Source of the DNA: Mycobacterium sp. IS-1590
Lineage (GTDB): Bacteria; Actinomycetota; Actinomycetes; Mycobacteriales; Mycobacteriaceae
DNA: 64,000 nucleotides
NCBI RefSeq assembly: GCF_001500025.1
Contig: NZ_LQIW01000048.1
Location: 62,001 to 126,000 of the forward strand
Direction: 5' to 3'
The notes under the pieces are model-generated. The model searched no databases. It had not been told where the DNA came from and saw only the letters and a list, made by a program, of their open reading frames with translations. How positions within the stretch are numbered: the stretch's first letter is position 1; the number at the start of each line of letters is the position of its first letter. Positions 17,316 through 26,093 of the stretch are shown piece by piece. Position numbers and translations under genes: made by a program.

Positions 17316-18094
17316 TGCGGTTCGTCTTGGTACACGGCGGCTTTCACGCCGCCTGGTGCTGGGAGCGGGTGATCGACGAGCTGACGGCCATGGGCCATGA
17401 CGCGGTCGCGGTGGATCTGCCGGGACACGGCGCACGGGTCGACGAGGAGTCGACGCTGGCCAACCGCCGCGACGCGATCGTGGCGGCGCTGCGGGCAGCC
17501 GGTTCGGCCAAGAGCGTGCTGGTCGGCCATTCCGGCGGCGGCTTCGACGCCACGCTGGCGGCCGACGCAGCGCCGCATCTGGTCAGTCACATCACCTACC
17601 TCGCGGCGGCGCTGCCCCGTGAGGGCCGCACCTATCCCGAAGCGATGGCGATGCGCGACGACGGCGACGAACTAGGCGAAGACTTCGACGCCGATGTCGG
17701 AGAGATGTTGGGCTACTTGAAGTTCGACGATGACGGCGCGATGTGGTTCGCAGACTTCGACGGCGCGTGGCGTTACTTCTACCATGATTGCGACGAGGCC
17801 ACCGCGCGCTGGGCCTTCGAGCTCCTGGGCCCCGAGCGCTTCGGCGACACGACCGTGACGCCGGTGTCCGTGCCGCGGTTCTGGGAGGCCGATCTCCCCC
17901 GCAGCTTCATTCGTTGTCTCCAGGATCAGTCGATGCCGCGCTGGCTGGCCGACACGGTCACGCGCCGCCTCGGCGTCGAACAGTTGACCATCGACACGTC
18001 GCACTCGCCGTTTCTGTCGCGGCCGCGCGAACTTGCTGAGCTGCTGGTGCACGCCACCACGACAAAGCCCACCGGCCCGCTGGTTTCCGCCTGA
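17315..18094 (+). CDS. Alpha/beta hydrolase, hydroxynitrile-lyase/esterase-like
   Basis: A 259-aa hydrolase; ATG 17315 overlaps the P450 stop. FVLVHGGFHAAWCW at the N-terminus, nucleophile S73 in VGHSGGGF, and the catalytic His in DTSHSPFLSRP place it in the compact esterase group that includes plant hydroxynitrile lyases and methyl esterases. It closes the P450 operon and may hydrolyse an ester made or exposed by the oxidations. Repeat copy B follows the stop. Confidence 0.88.
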   Translation: MRFVLVHGGFHAAWCWERVIDELTAMGHDAVAVDLPGHGARVDEESTLANRRDAIVAALRAAGSAKSVLVGHSGGGFDATLAADAAPHLVSHITYLAAALPREGRTYPEAMAMRDDGDELGEDFDADVGEMLGYLKFDDDGAMWFADFDGAWRYFYHDCDEATARWAFELLGPERFGDTTVTPVSVPRFWEADLPRSFIRCLQDQSMPRWLADTVTRRLGVEQLTIDTSHSPFLSRPRELAELLVHATTTKPTGPLVSA

Positions 18095-18102
18095 AAGTTC
18101 TG

Positions 18103-18161
18103 CTGAGCGTGCGTGTTTGCACACGACACACCGCGCGGTAGCCGCACTTTGTGCACGTTCA
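18103..18161 (+). repeat. 59-bp dispersed palindromic element, copy B
   Basis: Copy B lies in the convergent gap after the hydrolase stop. Its outer stem is kept by a compensatory change: position 2 is T and position 59 is A where copies A and C have C and G. Two G-T wobbles are also present (5-56, 11-50). Confidence 0.83.
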
Positions 18162-18195
18162 CGGCCGCGCGAGTGTGCGCATCGGCCGCGCGCGA

Positions 18196-18483
18196 CTATC
18201 CCAGCCCGTGCAGGATGACGCCGTTGCAGTCAGCAGCGCTCTGACGCAGCTTCGCCGCGGCCTGGTACTCGTCGGAGTAGTACCAAGCCTTGGCCGCTTC
18301 CTCGGACTCGAACTCGAGCAGCACGGTCTGCGTACCGTGCCAGGTGCCCTCGATCGCCTCGGCCTTCTGGTCGAACGCCAGCAGGTTCGCGCTCGCCATC
18401 GTCTGGCTGGCCACCTTGCCGTACTCCGCCATACCTTCCGGATCCTTCACGTCCTCGGTGATGAGGATGTACGCCTTCGCCAT
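18196..18483 (-). CDS. DUF1330 family protein
   Basis: A 95-aa protein of the DUF1330 dimeric alpha/beta-barrel type (AKAYILITEDVKDPEGMAEY start; FESEEAAKAWYYSDEYQ). AAGGAGC precedes ATG 18483. Biochemical role unsettled for the family. It is the last gene of an operon with a P450 and a ferredoxin, which suggests a small accessory or isomerase-like function on the P450 product. Confidence 0.88.
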   Translation of the reverse strand: MAKAYILITEDVKDPEGMAEYGKVASQTMASANLLAFDQKAEAIEGTWHGTQTVLLEFESEEAAKAWYYSDEYQAAAKLRQSAADCNGVILHGLG

Positions 18484-18526
18484 TCGAGCTCCTTCGTGTT
18501 GAATGCCGGCACCGCCGGCGTGCTTG

Positions 18527-18718
18527 TCAGTCGATCTCGCGGATCGCGCGTTCGGGGCAGTTTGCGATCGCGTCGCGCGCCGCGGACTCCAGCTCGGCGG
18601 GAACCTCCTCCGGGTTCGCCACCGCCCAGCCGTCGTCGTTGAGCTCGAACACCTCGGGGCACAGCGTCAGGCACATGCCGTGCCCTGCGCAACGATCCTC
18701 GTCGACGGTGACCTTCAT
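18527..18718 (-). CDS. Ferredoxin, 3Fe-4S type
   Basis: A 63-aa ferredoxin whose ATG overlaps the P450 stop by 4 nt. Cysteines C10, C16, C20 and C54, with H13 in the C-A-G-H-G-M-C loop at the position often lacking Cys in 3Fe-4S ferredoxins. It resembles other small mycobacterial P450 ferredoxins. Almost certainly the redox partner of the adjoining P450. Confidence 0.93.
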   Translation of the reverse strand: MKVTVDEDRCAGHGMCLTLCPEVFELNDDGWAVANPEEVPAELESAARDAIANCPERAIREID

Positions 18719-20016
18719 CCGGCATCACCCGAAACCACGTCGAACTCCAGATGCAGTTCGGTCAGCCCCCGCAGGATGTAGGTCGGGATGTAGTTGTACC
18801 GACGCTCCCCCGCGGGGCCGTGATGCGCTTCGCTGATCCGAATGTCTGTGGTGCGGTCCAGCAGTCGTTCCAGTCCGACCCGGGTCTCGGCCCGGGCCAG
18901 CGGCGCGCCCGGGCAGCTGTGGATGCCGCGGCCGAACGCCAGGTGCTGACGGGCGTTCTTGCGCTCGGGATCGAAGGTGTCCGGATCCTCGAAGCGGCGC
19001 GGATCGCGGTTGGCGGCACCGTTGATCACCATCACGGTGCAGCCGGCGCCGAGGGCCTGCTCGCCCACCGTCGTCGGCACTCGCGACAACCTGAAGTCGC
19101 CCTTGACCGGACTCTCGATGCGTAGGCACTCCTCGATGAAGTTCGGCAGCAGACTGCGGTCGTCGCGCAGCTTGCGCTGAATATCGGGTCGGTCGCCGAG
19201 TACCTTCAGCGCGGTCGAGAGCAGCCGCACCGTCGTCTCCTGGCCGGCGGAGAACACGTTGGTGGCGACGCGGACCACGTCGGCGACCTCGGGCACCGTG
19301 CCGTCCGGGAACGTCGCGGTCGCCAAACCGGTCAGCACATCGTCACGCGGTTCACGGCGACGGTCCTCGACGTACTCGGCGAACACCTCGTAGAGGTACT
19401 CCAGGGGCGTCTTCGTCAGGGTCTTCTCGGCGTTGCCCAGCCCGCCGCCGTGTGTGCCCCTTGCCAGCCGCTCGAGCAGCTCAGGTCGGTCCTCGTCGGG
19501 TACCCCGAGCAGATCGGCGATCACCCGCAGGGTGAACGGCCCGGCGAAACCGCTGATGAACTCGCCCTGCCCCGGCGCGAGGAACTCATCGAGGATGTCG
19601 TCGGCGAGCTGCCACATCGCGTCCTCGTTCTCCTTGAGGCGCTTGGGCGTGATCAGCCGCATCAGCAAGGCCCGGTGGTTGGTGTGCGTCGGCGGGTCGA
19701 GGGTCGGCAGCTGGTCGCTGAACGGGATCTCGTCGCGGTGTTCGACGATCAGGTCGGTGACGTCGTCCCCTTCGAGCGGAACGGGAAAGCCCGGGAACGG
19801 GCCGGTCACCGAGATGCACGACGAGAACGTCTCGGCGTCGTTGTAGACGTCGACGGCCTCCTGCCAGCCGGTCACCATCGTCACGCCGTAGTGGTCCTCA
19901 CGGGCGACGGGGCACTTGTTGCGCAGAGCTTCGTAGAACGGGTACGGGTCGTCGGTCAGACGCCCGTCCCGGAAGAAGTCGACCTTGGTCATGTCCTCGG
20001 TGAGGTCCTCGGTCAT
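18715..20016 (-). CDS. Cytochrome P450
   Basis: A 433-aa P450 with GGAGGG upstream of ATG 20016. I-helix SAGQETTVRL, K-helix EECLR, heme loop FGRGIHSCPGAP with C368. It is closer to the P450 at 44472 than to the tandem pair: both share LKENED, the insert before the I-helix and the HHGPAGERR-type C-terminus. First gene of P450-ferredoxin-DUF1330. A GAGAA-N5-TTCTC palindrome 31 bp upstream is likely its operator. Confidence 0.94.
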   Translation of the reverse strand: MTEDLTEDMTKVDFFRDGRLTDDPYPFYEALRNKCPVAREDHYGVTMVTGWQEAVDVYNDAETFSSCISVTGPFPGFPVPLEGDDVTDLIVEHRDEIPFSDQLPTLDPPTHTNHRALLMRLITPKRLKENEDAMWQLADDILDEFLAPGQGEFISGFAGPFTLRVIADLLGVPDEDRPELLERLARGTHGGGLGNAEKTLTKTPLEYLYEVFAEYVEDRRREPRDDVLTGLATATFPDGTVPEVADVVRVATNVFSAGQETTVRLLSTALKVLGDRPDIQRKLRDDRSLLPNFIEECLRIESPVKGDFRLSRVPTTVGEQALGAGCTVMVINGAANRDPRRFEDPDTFDPERKNARQHLAFGRGIHSCPGAPLARAETRVGLERLLDRTTDIRISEAHHGPAGERRYNYIPTYILRGLTELHLEFDVVSGDAG

Positions 20017-20046
20017 GCGCCCTCCGTTTCGACGATCTCAGGCAAC

Positions 20047-20078
20047 GAGAACGTGATTCTCATATCTGGGTATCAGAT
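20047..20078. promoter_or_regulatory. Two adjacent palindromes upstream of P450 operon
   Basis: GAGAACGTGATTCTC (20047-20061) is the second GAGAA-N5-TTCTC site in the window. Two bases further comes ATCTG-GGTAT-CAGAT (20064-20078), a second perfect 5-bp inverted repeat. Both are within 65 bp of the P450 start on the minus strand, the usual place for an operator. Confidence 0.55.
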
Positions 20079-20170
20079 TTCCATAGTGGCACGGCGTCGT
20101 CAACGAGACCCCCCGGGGCGACTCCGGTGCTCCAGCGGTCGAGCAGCCACCGGTAGAGCACCGAAGTCGC

Positions 20171-21016
20171 TCACTGGATGGGCTCGTCACCCAGCACCGT
20201 CGTGCGCAGCATTTCGCGTGGCGAGTCCGGGTCATACGGTGCGGCGCGGTGCAGAACCCCGTTGTTGTCCCAGATCACCGTGTCGCCGACGGACCAGTGG
20301 TGGCTGTAGACCAGGTGCGGCTGCGTGGCACGGTCGAGAAGCTCGGCCAGAAGCGCCCGGCCCTCGTCGAGGTCCATACCGACGACATAGTCCGCCGACG
20401 CGCCCAACACCAACGACTTGCGCCCGCTGCGGTGCGTCCACACCAGAGGGTGCTCGTGGGTCGGGCGGGACCGCCACCTGGCCACCAGCTCGGGCGACGG
20501 GTCGGGAGTGACCCGGCGCTGCGATGCCTCCAGGGAATGGACCACCCGCAGTGCCCCGAAGCGCTCCTTCTCCTCGTCGGTGAACGCTTCGTAGGCCGCA
20601 TACGAGTTCGCGAACTCGGTCTCGCCGCCGGTCTCGGCCACCTGCTTGGCCGAGAGCACAGTCGCCTTCTGCGGGCACTCGTCGTTGGTGGGCGTGCATC
20701 CGTCGATGTGCCAGTCGAAGGTGGCCCGCAGATAATCCGCCGAGGCGTTCTTCGACTTGTCGAGTGTCACCGGATAGATGCCGGCAACCGGATGGTGGCC
20801 GTCCGACGAGTGGTCGATCTCGCCCAGCCGCGCACAGAACGCGACCTGCGCCTCCGGGGTCAGCCCGAGTCCGGGAAACACCAGTACACCGTTGTCCTCC
20901 AACGCATCCAGAATCGCGGTGCCCAGTGCGTCGTCGTGCGCCAAAGCCTCGGAGTCGACGTCGGTCACCTCCGCGCCGACCGATGCGGTGAGCTTGTTGA
21001 TGGTCAGCAGGCTCAT
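20171..21016 (-). CDS. TauD/TfdA-family Fe(II)/2-oxoglutarate dioxygenase
   Basis: A 281-aa non-heme iron dioxygenase. The iron triad is H103-x-D105 (FDWHIDGC) and H256 (NGVLHRAAPYD), with an Arg in PREMLRTTV for 2-oxoglutarate. Family members hydroxylate next to a heteroatom or carboxylate and often release the heteroatom group. It sits 16 bp after the small protein of Rieske module 1 and is in the place where modules 2 and 3 have an amidohydrolase, so it may do the equivalent next step. Confidence 0.92.
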   Translation of the reverse strand: MSLLTINKLTASVGAEVTDVDSEALAHDDALGTAILDALEDNGVLVFPGLGLTPEAQVAFCARLGEIDHSSDGHHPVAGIYPVTLDKSKNASADYLRATFDWHIDGCTPTNDECPQKATVLSAKQVAETGGETEFANSYAAYEAFTDEEKERFGALRVVHSLEASQRRVTPDPSPELVARWRSRPTHEHPLVWTHRSGRKSLVLGASADYVVGMDLDEGRALLAELLDRATQPHLVYSHHWSVGDTVIWDNNGVLHRAAPYDPDSPREMLRTTVLGDEPIQ

Positions 21017-21032
21017 GGTGTCGTCTCCTTGG

Positions 21033-21362
21033 TCATGGCACCGGCGCGCTGACGCGGTTCATCACCGCGTCGGCGGAGTCGGCGGGTTTTTGTGTACCGA
21101 ACACCTCGACGGCCATTGACACCATGATCATCGAGTAGATGAGATGCAACAGGTTCAGCGCGTCCTCGGGCAGATCGTCGAGCGGGAACTTGTCGCAGTA
21201 CTCGATCGCTTCTTCGAATCGTGGCGTGAACGCGTCATAGAACTTCCGGATCTCCGGCATGGGGGTGGCCATCCGGGTCGCCCACCTCTCGGCTTCGGTT
21301 GGCAGGCACCACTTCTCGGCGAACGACTCGAATTCTGCGAACGCACTGGGCAGACGCGTCAT
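21033..21362 (-). CDS. Small Rieske-associated protein, unknown family (module 1)
   Basis: A 109-aa protein of unknown function; start ATG 21362, two bases after the Rieske gene. I do not recognise the family. Two paralogues lie next to the other Rieske oxygenases (27348, 58345). All share LP-x-x-F near the start, W-C-L-x-x-E-x-E-R, F-Y-D-A, E-Y-C-D or A-Y-C-D, a P-E-D/P-D-D turn, and a hydrophobic stretch ending V-S. Predicted mainly helical, acidic, soluble, no signal peptide. The constant pairing suggests a subunit or assembly factor of the oxygenase. This copy is the most divergent of the three. Confidence 0.85.
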   Translation of the reverse strand: MTRLPSAFAEFESFAEKWCLPTEAERWATRMATPMPEIRKFYDAFTPRFEEAIEYCDKFPLDDLPEDALNLLHLIYSMIMVSMAVEVFGTQKPADSADAVMNRVSAPVP

Positions 21363-21364
21363 GG

Positions 21365-22636
21365 TCAAACCCCCACCGGCGAGCGCTCGGCTTTGTACTG
21401 CTCGACCCACTTGACGGCCTCGTGGTGCAGGTGACGCACCAGGATCTCCTGGTCGCTGAGCGGGTAGTCGTCGACTATGGGTTCACCCAGGCCGTACTCC
21501 AGCGCCGCCTGCGTGCCGCCGAGCATTCCGGCGTCCTGCAGCGCGAACTCCTTGAGCACCACGGAGGCGACCTCGTGTTCGATGCGTTCGCGCACGGTCC
21601 GGGCGGGATGGAATGCGTTGTAGGCCTCGAACTTATGGGTGTTGTGCGATGTCGGCCAGTACCGGTACAGCAGGTACCAGCCGTGGTAGATGAGGATCTC
21701 CAGGTTCGGGAAGATCTGGAAGTTGGTGATGCCCCAGGGCTCGATGCCGCCCGGGTTCAGCCCGGCCGACTGATGCGTCTCCGGAGTGCGCCACGGCCCG
21801 ACCAGCCCGCTGCGTGTGACCCGTTCGACGGGATACATGTACTCCGGTGCCAACAGCCAACGACGGGTGCCGGCCGTCGACACCAGCCGGTGGGGGCCGT
21901 CGATCTGAAAGTGGCCGCACTCGAACGTCGCGTTGGGCTGGCGCACCGCGCTGGGCACCTGCTGCGAGTGCAGCGAGGGTACGTGGTAGTACTCCTGGAA
22001 TGCGTCGGCGAAGATCTTCCAGTTGCTGTTGTTGCGCGCCTCGAATTCGTAACGCTCGGTCATCAATTCGAACGGGTAGTCGTCGAGCGCGGTGATCATC
22101 GGGCCGAGGAATTCGCGCAGGGTCCACCGCGGTTCGGGATCGAAGTTGATGAAGATGAACCCGTTCCAGACATCGCACTGCACCGGCTTCAGGCCGCGTT
22201 GCTCGTGGTCGAGGTCGAAGAACTCGCCCTCCTGCTGGACGAACGTCAGATCGCCCTTGAGATCGTAGCGCCACCCGTGGTACTTGCAGGTGAACTGTCG
22301 ACAGGTGCCCTTGACCTCTTCATGAGGAAAGTCGTTCCACACCAGCTTGTTTCCACGATGACGGCAGATGTTGTAAAAGGCGCGGATCTGCTGATCCTTG
22401 CCTCGCACCACGATCACCGACGTCTTGGCGACGTCGATCTCCTTCGTCAGGTAGCTTCCGACGCGCGGCAGTTCCTCGACACGCGCGACGTTGAGCCATG
22501 CGCGCTTGAAGACGGCCTCCCGTTCGAGCTCGTAGAACTCCGGTGAGATCGAGTCGCGGAACGAGATGGGTCCGGTTCCCAGCTCCGGATAGTGCTCAGT
22601 CCAGCTGCCCTCGGCCGGCTTGGGCCACTTAGCCAT
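21365..22636 (-). CDS. Rieske non-heme iron oxygenase, alpha subunit (module 1)
   Basis: A 423-aa aromatic-ring-hydroxylating-type oxygenase. GGAGG precedes ATG 22636. Rieske ligands C91-R-H93 and C117-K-Y-H120; mononuclear iron ligands H218 and H223. The residue three before H218, normally the bridging Asp, is Glu (E215), as in the other two copies. Followed at two bases by the small protein and then a TauD-type enzyme; preceded by an SDR and a flavin/2Fe-2S reductase that is the probable electron donor. Substrate unknown. Confidence 0.93.
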   Translation of the reverse strand: MAKWPKPAEGSWTEHYPELGTGPISFRDSISPEFYELEREAVFKRAWLNVARVEELPRVGSYLTKEIDVAKTSVIVVRGKDQQIRAFYNICRHRGNKLVWNDFPHEEVKGTCRQFTCKYHGWRYDLKGDLTFVQQEGEFFDLDHEQRGLKPVQCDVWNGFIFINFDPEPRWTLREFLGPMITALDDYPFELMTERYEFEARNNSNWKIFADAFQEYYHVPSLHSQQVPSAVRQPNATFECGHFQIDGPHRLVSTAGTRRWLLAPEYMYPVERVTRSGLVGPWRTPETHQSAGLNPGGIEPWGITNFQIFPNLEILIYHGWYLLYRYWPTSHNTHKFEAYNAFHPARTVRERIEHEVASVVLKEFALQDAGMLGGTQAALEYGLGEPIVDDYPLSDQEILVRHLHHEAVKWVEQYKAERSPVGV

Positions 22637-22681
22637 GGAAACCTCCGTGTCGTGGTTGGTGTGCGGATAGCGGGGCGGTCA

Positions 22682-23425
22682 TCACAGCACCGACCCGCCG
22701 TTGACGCCGAGAATCTGACCGGTGATGAAACCGGCCTCGTCAGAGCACAGGAAGCCCACGGCCGCGGCGATGTCGTCACCGGTGCCAAGATGGCCGAGCG
22801 GGACGGTTGCGGCCATCTGCTCGTTCGACGGCAGGTGTCCGGACTGTTGACCGGCGTGCTGCATCGGTGTCTCGATGGCCGACGGAGGAATGTTGTTGAC
22901 CGTGATGCCGGCCGGGCCATACTCGCGCGCAAGCGATTTGGTCAGCGAAAGCAATGCGCCCTTGGACGCGGCATAGTGCGCCATCTTGGGTGAGCCCCGC
23001 TGCGCGCTGGACGACGAGATCATCACGATGCGACCCCAGCCCGCGTCGAGCATGTCGGGCACGGCCACCTGGCAGCAGTGGAAGGTCCCGGTGAGGTTGA
23101 CGTCGATCAGCCGCTGCCACGCCTGCACAGTGATATCGGTGAACGCCGCCCAGTCCACGGCCCCGGCGCTGGTGACCAGGATGCGTACCGGCCCCAGCTC
23201 GCTACGCACTTTGGCGAACGCCTCCTCGACGGCCGCGCGGTCGCTGACATCGGCGGCCACCCCCAGAGCCGTCACGCCGTCGGCCCGCAGCTTTTCGGCG
23301 ACCCGTTGCGCCGCTTCACCGTTGACGTCGAGCACGGCCACCTTGTGCCCACGACGACCGAGCTCGTGGCACGTCGCCTCCCCCATGCCCGAAGCACCGC
23401 CGGTCACCACCGCGACACGGGTCAT
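22682..23425 (-). CDS. Short-chain dehydrogenase/reductase
   Basis: A 247-aa classical SDR. I use ATG 23425, six bases after GAGG; GTG 23428 is the in-frame alternative. TGGASGMGEA is the NAD(P) loop, ISSSS with YAASK the catalytic Ser/Tyr/Lys, and NVNLTG-type sequence DVNLTG is present. Lies between the reductase and the Rieske oxygenase of module 1, so it likely oxidises an alcohol formed by the oxygenase. Confidence 0.91.
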   Translation of the reverse strand: MTRVAVVTGGASGMGEATCHELGRRGHKVAVLDVNGEAAQRVAEKLRADGVTALGVAADVSDRAAVEEAFAKVRSELGPVRILVTSAGAVDWAAFTDITVQAWQRLIDVNLTGTFHCCQVAVPDMLDAGWGRIVMISSSSAQRGSPKMAHYAASKGALLSLTKSLAREYGPAGITVNNIPPSAIETPMQHAGQQSGHLPSNEQMAATVPLGHLGTGDDIAAAVGFLCSDEAGFITGQILGVNGGSVL

Positions 23426-23440
23426 CACTAACCTCGTCTT

Positions 23441-24463
23441 CTACTCATAGCTCACGTGGACAGTCCGGCTCGTCGGCAGCGACTGACACGTCAGCACCCA
23501 ACCTTCGGCGACTTCGTCGTCGTCGAGCGCATCGTTGTTCAGCATGCGGGCGCTTCCGGACACGATGCGCGCCATACACGTTCCGCACGAACCGGTCTCG
23601 CATGACGAGGGGGCACGTAACCCCGCCATGCGCGCGGTCTGCAGCAGCGTGTTACCCGACCGGTAGGGCGCGGTGGTGGTCTTGCGATCCAGTTCGATGA
23701 CCACCTCCTCGGTTCGCTCCGAGGTGGCGGCGACCTCGGCGGGAACCGGTGCCACCGTGAACCGTTCGAGGTGAAGCCGCTCGCGCGGCACACCCATGCC
23801 CAGCAGCGTGTTCTCCACCGTGTCCATGAACGGCCCTGGCCCGCAGATGTAGTAGTCGACCTCACCGCCCGCCGATGCGAATGCCTCGACCGCCGAGGGT
23901 TGCACGACGCCGGATTCGTCGTCGAAGTGATTGGTCACCGATAGGCGCTCGGCGTTGTCGGCGGCCAGCGTCGCGAGGGGCTCGCCGAAGATCACCGAAT
24001 CGCGGCTTCTGTTGGCGTAGAACAGCCTGACCCGCCGGCGGGTGCTCACCAACGCGGCCCCGATCAGCGAGAAGATCGGGGTGATACCGCTACCGCCCGC
24101 GAACGCGACGATGTCACGGTCGGTGTCACCGAGCAGGAAGCGGCCGTCGGGGGGCGCGGCGTGGACCTCGCCGCCCACCTGCGCGGTGTCGTTGAGCCAG
24201 TTCGAGACCAGGCCACCCGGGTCGCGCTTGACGGTAATCTGCAGGTCGTTCCCGTTGTGCGGGTATGACGACATCGAGTAACACCGCCGATGGTCGTCTC
24301 CGCCGACCCTGACCTGCAGCGTCAGGTACTGCCCCGCCTTGTAGACGAAGCGATCCGAGCAGTCCGCCGGAACATCGAGAACCAGCGATACGGCGTCGCT
24401 GGTCTCGGGCACCACGCGTTTGATGCGCAGCGGGGCGAACTCGTCTTCGGACATCGTCACCAC
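23441..24463 (-). CDS. Ferredoxin-NAD(P)H reductase with C-terminal 2Fe-2S domain
   Basis: A 340-aa three-domain reductase: FAD domain (RRCYSMSS), NAD domain (AGGSGITPIFS), then a plant-type 2Fe-2S domain (CETGSCGTC and LTCQ). This is the architecture of KshB and PaaE-type reductases that feed Rieske oxygenases. It is the only such reductase in the window and heads the module 1 operon, so it may serve all three oxygenases. Start is GTG 24463 or ATG 24454; no ribosome site is evident and TACTGT just upstream could give a leaderless transcript. Confidence 0.91.
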   Translation of the reverse strand: MVTMSEDEFAPLRIKRVVPETSDAVSLVLDVPADCSDRFVYKAGQYLTLQVRVGGDDHRRCYSMSSYPHNGNDLQITVKRDPGGLVSNWLNDTAQVGGEVHAAPPDGRFLLGDTDRDIVAFAGGSGITPIFSLIGAALVSTRRRVRLFYANRSRDSVIFGEPLATLAADNAERLSVTNHFDDESGVVQPSAVEAFASAGGEVDYYICGPGPFMDTVENTLLGMGVPRERLHLERFTVAPVPAEVAATSERTEEVVIELDRKTTTAPYRSGNTLLQTARMAGLRAPSSCETGSCGTCMARIVSGSARMLNNDALDDDEVAEGWVLTCQSLPTSRTVHVSYE

Positions 24464-24465
24464 AG

Positions 24466-24480
24466 TATCAAGTACTTGTG
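24466..24480. promoter_or_regulatory. CAAGTACTTG palindrome between divergent genes
   Basis: A perfect 10-bp palindrome CAAGTACTTG (24469-24478) within TATCAAGTACTTGTG, in the gap between the reductase and the DapB-like gene. It is close to the published mycobacterial KstR2 box (AnCAAGnaCTTGnT). Related sites lie at 29024 and 36185. Confidence 0.6.
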
Positions 24481-24534
24481 ATTGATCTCAACCAGTCGAA
24501 GCCCCCGGATACGCCGGTGACGTAGCGTGACCGG

Positions 24535-25605
24535 ATGCAACCGCATCGCGTCATCGCATGGGGCACCGGCGCCGTCGGCGTCGAGATGATCACCGCGATA
24601 CTCGACAACCGCTCGGCGTTCGATCTCGTCGGGGCACGCGTGTATTCGGCGGACAAGGACGGCGTCGACGTCGGGACGCTGGCCGGCCTCGCCCCCATCG
24701 GCGTCGCCGCCACCACCGACGTGAATCGCATCCTCGCCGTCGACGCCGACTGCGTCCTGTACACGCCACGCAATACCGATGTCGACGAGGTGTGCGCGAT
24801 CCTGGCCAGCGGTAAGAACGTGGCCACGACCGCATTCCTGTTCCACCCGCGGCGCACCCGGCCCGCCGACCGCGAACGGTTGCTCGACGCGTGCCAGACC
24901 GGCAACAGCACCGTGCACGGCAGCGGCCTGAATCCGGGCAACCTCTCCGGCGTGCTGCCTGTGGCGTTGTCGGGCATGAGCCGCACCATCGACAAGATCA
25001 CCCTGCAGGAGCGCGCCGACTGGTCGGTCTACGACAGCACCGCCATCACGTTCGACAACATGTGCTTCGGAGAACCCGTCGAGACCATCAGCCCCACCGG
25101 CAGCGACTTCCTCGCGTTCAACAGCGCGATCTTCAGCGAGCAAGTCTGGCTCATCGCCGATGCGCTCAACGCCGGCATCGACGAGGTGACCGCCGCTGTC
25201 GACGCCGTCCCCGCCACGTCCGACCATCAGATCTTCGACCGGATGCTGGCGGCGGGAACGACGGCGGGCCAGCGGTGGACCTGGTCGGGCCGACGCGACG
25301 GTGAGACGCTGGTCGAGATCGAGACGCTGTGGACGGTCGGCAACGAATACCCCGGGCATTGGCCGAAACCACAGCACGGCTGGACGCTGACCATCGAGGG
25401 TGATCCCTCGATGCGCACCCACTTCTTCTCCCTCGCCAGCTTCAGCCGCGACGCGAGCATGGCCGAGCACGTGCGCTCGGCGAACGTCGCGACGGCGATG
25501 CAGGTGCTCAATGCGGTGCCCGCGATCGTCGGCGCACCCGCCGGATTCGCGACGACGGCCGATCTTCCGTTGATTCGCAGCCACATTGGTTTCGGCAACG
25601 GATGA
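24535..25605 (+). CDS. DapB-like NAD(P)H-dependent dehydrogenase
   Basis: A 356-aa protein with an N-terminal Rossmann domain (AWGTGAVGVEM) like dihydrodipicolinate reductase and 2,4-diaminopentanoate dehydrogenase; the PRNTDVDEV and GLNPGNLSGVLP segments match that broad group, common and mostly uncharacterised in mycobacteria. Substrate unknown. It is divergent from Rieske module 1 and shares its promoter region and palindrome. The MarR gene converges from the other side 5 bp after its stop. Confidence 0.82.
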   Translation: MQPHRVIAWGTGAVGVEMITAILDNRSAFDLVGARVYSADKDGVDVGTLAGLAPIGVAATTDVNRILAVDADCVLYTPRNTDVDEVCAILASGKNVATTAFLFHPRRTRPADRERLLDACQTGNSTVHGSGLNPGNLSGVLPVALSGMSRTIDKITLQERADWSVYDSTAITFDNMCFGEPVETISPTGSDFLAFNSAIFSEQVWLIADALNAGIDEVTAAVDAVPATSDHQIFDRMLAAGTTAGQRWTWSGRRDGETLVEIETLWTVGNEYPGHWPKPQHGWTLTIEGDPSMRTHFFSLASFSRDASMAEHVRSANVATAMQVLNAVPAIVGAPAGFATTADLPLIRSHIGFGNG

Positions 25606-25610
25606 GTTGA

Positions 25611-26093
25611 TCAGTCGCCGATGTGGTCGTCGGCCATCGTGTGTCCGGTGCCCTTCACGACCACCCGGGCCAGCAGGTCACGCAGCGTCTGCTGCTCTTC
25701 TTGCGTGAGGACACCGAAAACGGCTTCGTGCGCGGCGATGGCGTCGCTGACGACCGCGCCGGCGACCTTACGTCCTTCAGAAGTCAGGTAGGCCTTGAGG
25801 ATTCGCGCATGCTGAGGATCGGGTCGACGTTCGACCAGTCCCCGCTGCTCCAGCGACTTGACCGCCAGTTGCACCCCCTGCGGGGTGATCAGCAGGCGGC
25901 GCGCGAGTTCGGCTCCGGACAGCCCCGGCTCATTGGTGAGTTGGCGCAGCACACCGATCTGGGCGGTGCTGACGCCGTGCTGGCTGACCGCGTCGTTGAC
26001 GGCCGTGAGCGCGAAGTACCAGGCCTGCTTCAGATGCCACAGGATGTTGTCGCCGAGTTCCATGCCCAGTTCTGGGTTTGTCTGCCTAGCCAC
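25611..26093 (-). CDS. MarR-family transcriptional regulator
   Basis: A 160-aa winged-helix regulator starting GTG 26093, overlapping the amidohydrolase stop by 8 nt. Helix-turn-helix (LSGAELARRLLITPQGV) and wing (RGLVERRPDPQHARIL) are clear. It is the last gene of module 2 and probably senses a catabolic intermediate and controls this operon. No operator can be assigned to it with confidence. Confidence 0.93.
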   Translation of the reverse strand: MARQTNPELGMELGDNILWHLKQAWYFALTAVNDAVSQHGVSTAQIGVLRQLTNEPGLSGAELARRLLITPQGVQLAVKSLEQRGLVERRPDPQHARILKAYLTSEGRKVAGAVVSDAIAAHEAVFGVLTQEEQQTLRDLLARVVVKGTGHTMADDHIGD